Below, one piece after another: positions 62,342 through 64,000 of a DNA stretch of 64,000 nt (its first letter is position 1; each line of letters begins with the position of its first letter). The stretch is taken from positions 62,001 to 126,000 of the forward strand of contig JAJRYV010000117.1 in the NCBI GenBank assembly GCA_024275575.1. The letters are read 5' to 3'. Under the pieces are notes generated by a model, which was given only the letters and a program-made list of their open reading frames with translations, was not told where the DNA came from and did not search any database. A program made the position numbers and the translations under genes. This DNA is from a bacterium. GTDB lineage: Bacteria > Zhuqueibacterota > Zhuqueibacteria > Zhuqueibacterales > Geothermadaptataceae.

Positions 62342-63076
62342 ATGATGCGTAGAATGCAAGCCACAATCCAGGTTTTTTCGCCCGCGGCAACGGAGCTGGA
62401 AATAAACAGGAACGCCATTAAACTGGCGATGGGATACGACGCAACTCACGCCCCTTTTTTGTATGCCGGACTGGTGGATGAACTCCTTGAACAAGCACAG
62501 CAGTATCTTGCTTTGCAAACCGGGTACCGGATTTTTCCTCCCGGTGAGGCCAAAGCGGCAAATGGCCGGGTTCAGTTGCAAGATACTATTTTGGGAACCG
62601 GAAAACTCATCGCCGGACGCTTAAAAAAAATTGCCGGCGCTGCTATTTTCACCGCCACTGCCGGCGCAGAATTTGATGCGTGGTTACGTCAATTTTTTGC
62701 AGAAGAAGACCCGGTTTCAGGCTTCATCGCCGATCTCATCGGTTCTGAATACGTCGAAGCTGCCGCAGACTGGATCGAGGAAAAAATCAGCGGCATGGCC
62801 AGTTCTTTCGATCTGGGTTGCAGCAACCGCTATAGCCCCGGTTATTGCAGCTGGAACGTCGCCGAACAGCACAAATTGTTCGCATTTCTGCCAACCGGAT
62901 TTTGCGGTATCAGTTTGTGCGATTCAGCATTGATGCAGCCAGTCAAGTCGGTGAGCGGCATTATCGGTATCGGGCCGGCAATTGTTAAAAAAGAATATCA
63001 ATGCAATATTTGCAATCTGCAAGATTGCTACAAACGCCAAATTCAACCACGAAAATCACAGCATGAAACCTCCTGA
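62342..63076 (+). CDS. MetH-activation-domain-like protein with C-terminal Cys cluster
   Basis: A 244-residue protein resembling the activation (reductive methylation) domain of B12-dependent methionine synthase. The key block is CSNRYSPGYCSWNVAEQHKL (as RxxPGYxxCPDH in MetH), then LFAFLPTGFCGISLCDSALM and PVKSVSGIIGIG. The C-terminus adds CNICNLQDCYKR, a Cys-rich tail that could bind an Fe-S cluster for reductive reactivation of oxidised cobalamin. It follows the corrinoid gene by 30 nt and overlaps the next gene by 14 nt, so it should serve that corrinoid protein. Start is ATG, with ribosome site weak. Confidence 0.85.
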   Translation: MMRRMQATIQVFSPAATELEINRNAIKLAMGYDATHAPFLYAGLVDELLEQAQQYLALQTGYRIFPPGEAKAANGRVQLQDTILGTGKLIAGRLKKIAGAAIFTATAGAEFDAWLRQFFAEEDPVSGFIADLIGSEYVEAAADWIEEKISGMASSFDLGCSNRYSPGYCSWNVAEQHKLFAFLPTGFCGISLCDSALMQPVKSVSGIIGIGPAIVKKEYQCNICNLQDCYKRQIQPRKSQHETS

Positions 63077-64000
63077 GATCGAACAATTGAAGCGCACGTT
63101 GAGACGGCAAAAAGCAGCCTACGTGCCGTTGGTTGAACTCGGTATCCATGCCGAAATTAAAGCAAAATTTCTCGGCAAACCGGTGTTGACTTTGCAGGAT
63201 GAGGTCGAGTTCTGGTACAAAGCCGGTTATGATTACATCAAGCTGCAGCCGGACGCTGATTTTAACCCGACACAGCAAGGGCCGGCCGGCAAAATAACTT
63301 ATAACGAAGACGGCTCTCCTGTAAGAAAATGGGCAACGAATGATCAGAGCATCATCAATTCATTTGCCGATTTTGAACAATTCCATTTTCCACAAAAAAC
63401 TGATTTTGATTATACAAAATTCGAACAGGTGGGCAAATATCTGCCCGAGGGCATGGGGGTCATCGGCCAGTACGGCGATATTTTCACCCTGACCTGGGAA
63501 ATGATGGGTTTTGAGAATTTTTCCCTCGCACTTATGCTGCAACCTGATCTCGTCACTGCGTTAATGCAGAAAATCGGTGATCTGGTCTTCAGTATGTTTG
63601 AGTACTTTGCCGAGAGTGAGACCGTCGATATCCTTTGGTATAGCGATGACATCGCTTTCACCGAGGGGCTGCTCATCTCTCCCGACTTATTGCGACAGTT
63701 TTTTTTCCCTTGGTTGCAAAGGATCGGCGATCTCGCCAAAGCACACGATAAACCCCTGATTTACCACACCGACGGCGTTCTGTGGCAAGTCTTCGGGGAT
63801 ATCATCGATTGTGGGGTTGATGCCATTCATCCGATCGAGCCGAAAGCGATGAAAATTGCCGGGGTGAAAGAAAAATATGGCGACCGGCTGGCGCTGATCG
63901 GCCATGTCGATGTGGATCTGCTGGCACGCGGTACAGCAGCGGAGGTGCGGCAGCAAGTACTGAAAAACGTCAAAGAAGCAGGATATAATGGCGGTTATTG
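63063..64000 (+). CDS. UroD-family corrinoid methyltransferase (C-terminus beyond window)
   Basis: This gene is absent from the ORF track because it runs off the window. From the ATG at 63063 the frame is open for 312 codons: MKPPEIEQLKRTLRRQKAAY, then VELGIHAEIKAKFLGKPVLT, FTLTWEMMGFENFS, ILWYSDDIAFTEGLLISPD, and PLIYHTDGVLWQVFGDIIDC then GVDAIHPIEPKAMKIAGVKE. This is the uroporphyrinogen-decarboxylase fold shared with MtaA/CmuA methyltransferases (HTDG, HPIEP blocks). With a corrinoid protein and an activation protein just upstream, it is more likely a methyltransferase than a haem enzyme. The overlap of 14 nt with the preceding gene shows coupling. Substrate unknown. Confidence 0.85.
   Translation, partial: MKPPEIEQLKRTLRRQKAAYVPLVELGIHAEIKAKFLGKPVLTLQDEVEFWYKAGYDYIKLQPDADFNPTQQGPAGKITYNEDGSPVRKWATNDQSIINSFADFEQFHFPQKTDFDYTKFEQVGKYLPEGMGVIGQYGDIFTLTWEMMGFENFSLALMLQPDLVTALMQKIGDLVFSMFEYFAESETVDILWYSDDIAFTEGLLISPDLLRQFFFPWLQRIGDLAKAHDKPLIYHTDGVLWQVFGDIIDCGVDAIHPIEPKAMKIAGVKEKYGDRLALIGHVDVDLLARGTAAEVRQQVLKNVKEAGYNGGY

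Noticed and set aside
1-64000. tRNA, rRNA, CRISPR, transposase or riboswitch
   Set aside because: No T-loop-type GGTTCGAATCC motif in a cloverleaf, no regular spaced direct repeats, no transposase motifs and no recognised riboswitch leader were found by eye; dedicated searches were not possible.

Overview
The window looks like a chromosomal segment of a free-living, Gram-negative-type bacterium, most likely from the FCB assemblage (Calditrichota/KSB1-, Ignavibacteria- or Zixibacteria-like). This placement is inference. It rests on exported proteins ending in a PNPF-type, FlgD-like sorting domain, a Wza/Wzz surface-polysaccharide system, class I fumarase, a biosynthetic arginine decarboxylase, and many TTG starts that overlap upstream TGA stops. 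No rRNA, tRNA, CRISPR array, transposase or phage gene was seen.

Region 1 (about 1-25.3 kb, all minus strand) is a large envelope/exopolysaccharide locus. In transcription order it holds: a heparinase II/III-like exported protein; two paralogous exported proteins, one with a C-terminal sorting domain; a GNAT; a methyltransferase-like/APH-like fusion; a nucleotidyltransferase-like/TMK-like fusion; a Wzx-type flippase; an O-antigen-ligase/polymerase-like protein; a NodB-type deacetylase; a CelD/BcsL acyltransferase; a Roadblock/LC7 protein; a bacteriohemerythrin lacking one iron ligand; a 1227-residue sacsin-like GHKL ATPase; a GT4 glycosyltransferase; another GNAT; an acyl carrier protein; a LarA-like protein; and the N-terminus of a probable AMP-forming acyl ligase cut by the window edge. 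The last three look like a carrier-bound hydroxy-acid activation module.

Region 2 (25.5-37.7 kb) is a mixed set: a MacA-like adaptor with two MacB-like permeases but no ATPase; a CBS-domain membrane protein; an exported amidase with an NTF2-like lipoprotein; an AspT/YidE-family transporter; a secreted sorting-domain protein; and a small membrane protein. Most dispersed repeats and the one clear bidirectional terminator lie here.

Region 3 (37.7-49.2 kb, minus) is a second polysaccharide locus. Read 5' to 3' it runs Wza, Wzz, WecG/TagA, Wzy-like ligase, a GT2-GT4 fusion, a B12-binding radical SAM protein, a 68-residue membrane protein, an unknown membrane-anchored protein, an SGNH hydrolase and a GT4 gene interrupted by an in-frame TAG. 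Genes abut or overlap by 1-14 nt, so this is almost certainly one transcript.

Region 4 (49.5-64 kb) holds arginine decarboxylase and two response regulators (REC-GGDEF and REC-SpoIIE phosphatase) on the minus strand. On the plus strand follow a PabB-PabC fusion for p-aminobenzoate, a small orphan, class I fumarase, an exported TolB-propeller/amidohydrolase, and a corrinoid methyl-transfer operon (corrinoid protein, MetH-activation-like protein, UroD-family methyltransferase running off the window).

The most unusual items are the AMP-ligase/LarA/ACP module, the GHKL ATPase inside the sugar locus, the paired kinase-like fusions, the Asn-for-His hemerythrin, the amber-split glycosyltransferase and the compact corrinoid operon.
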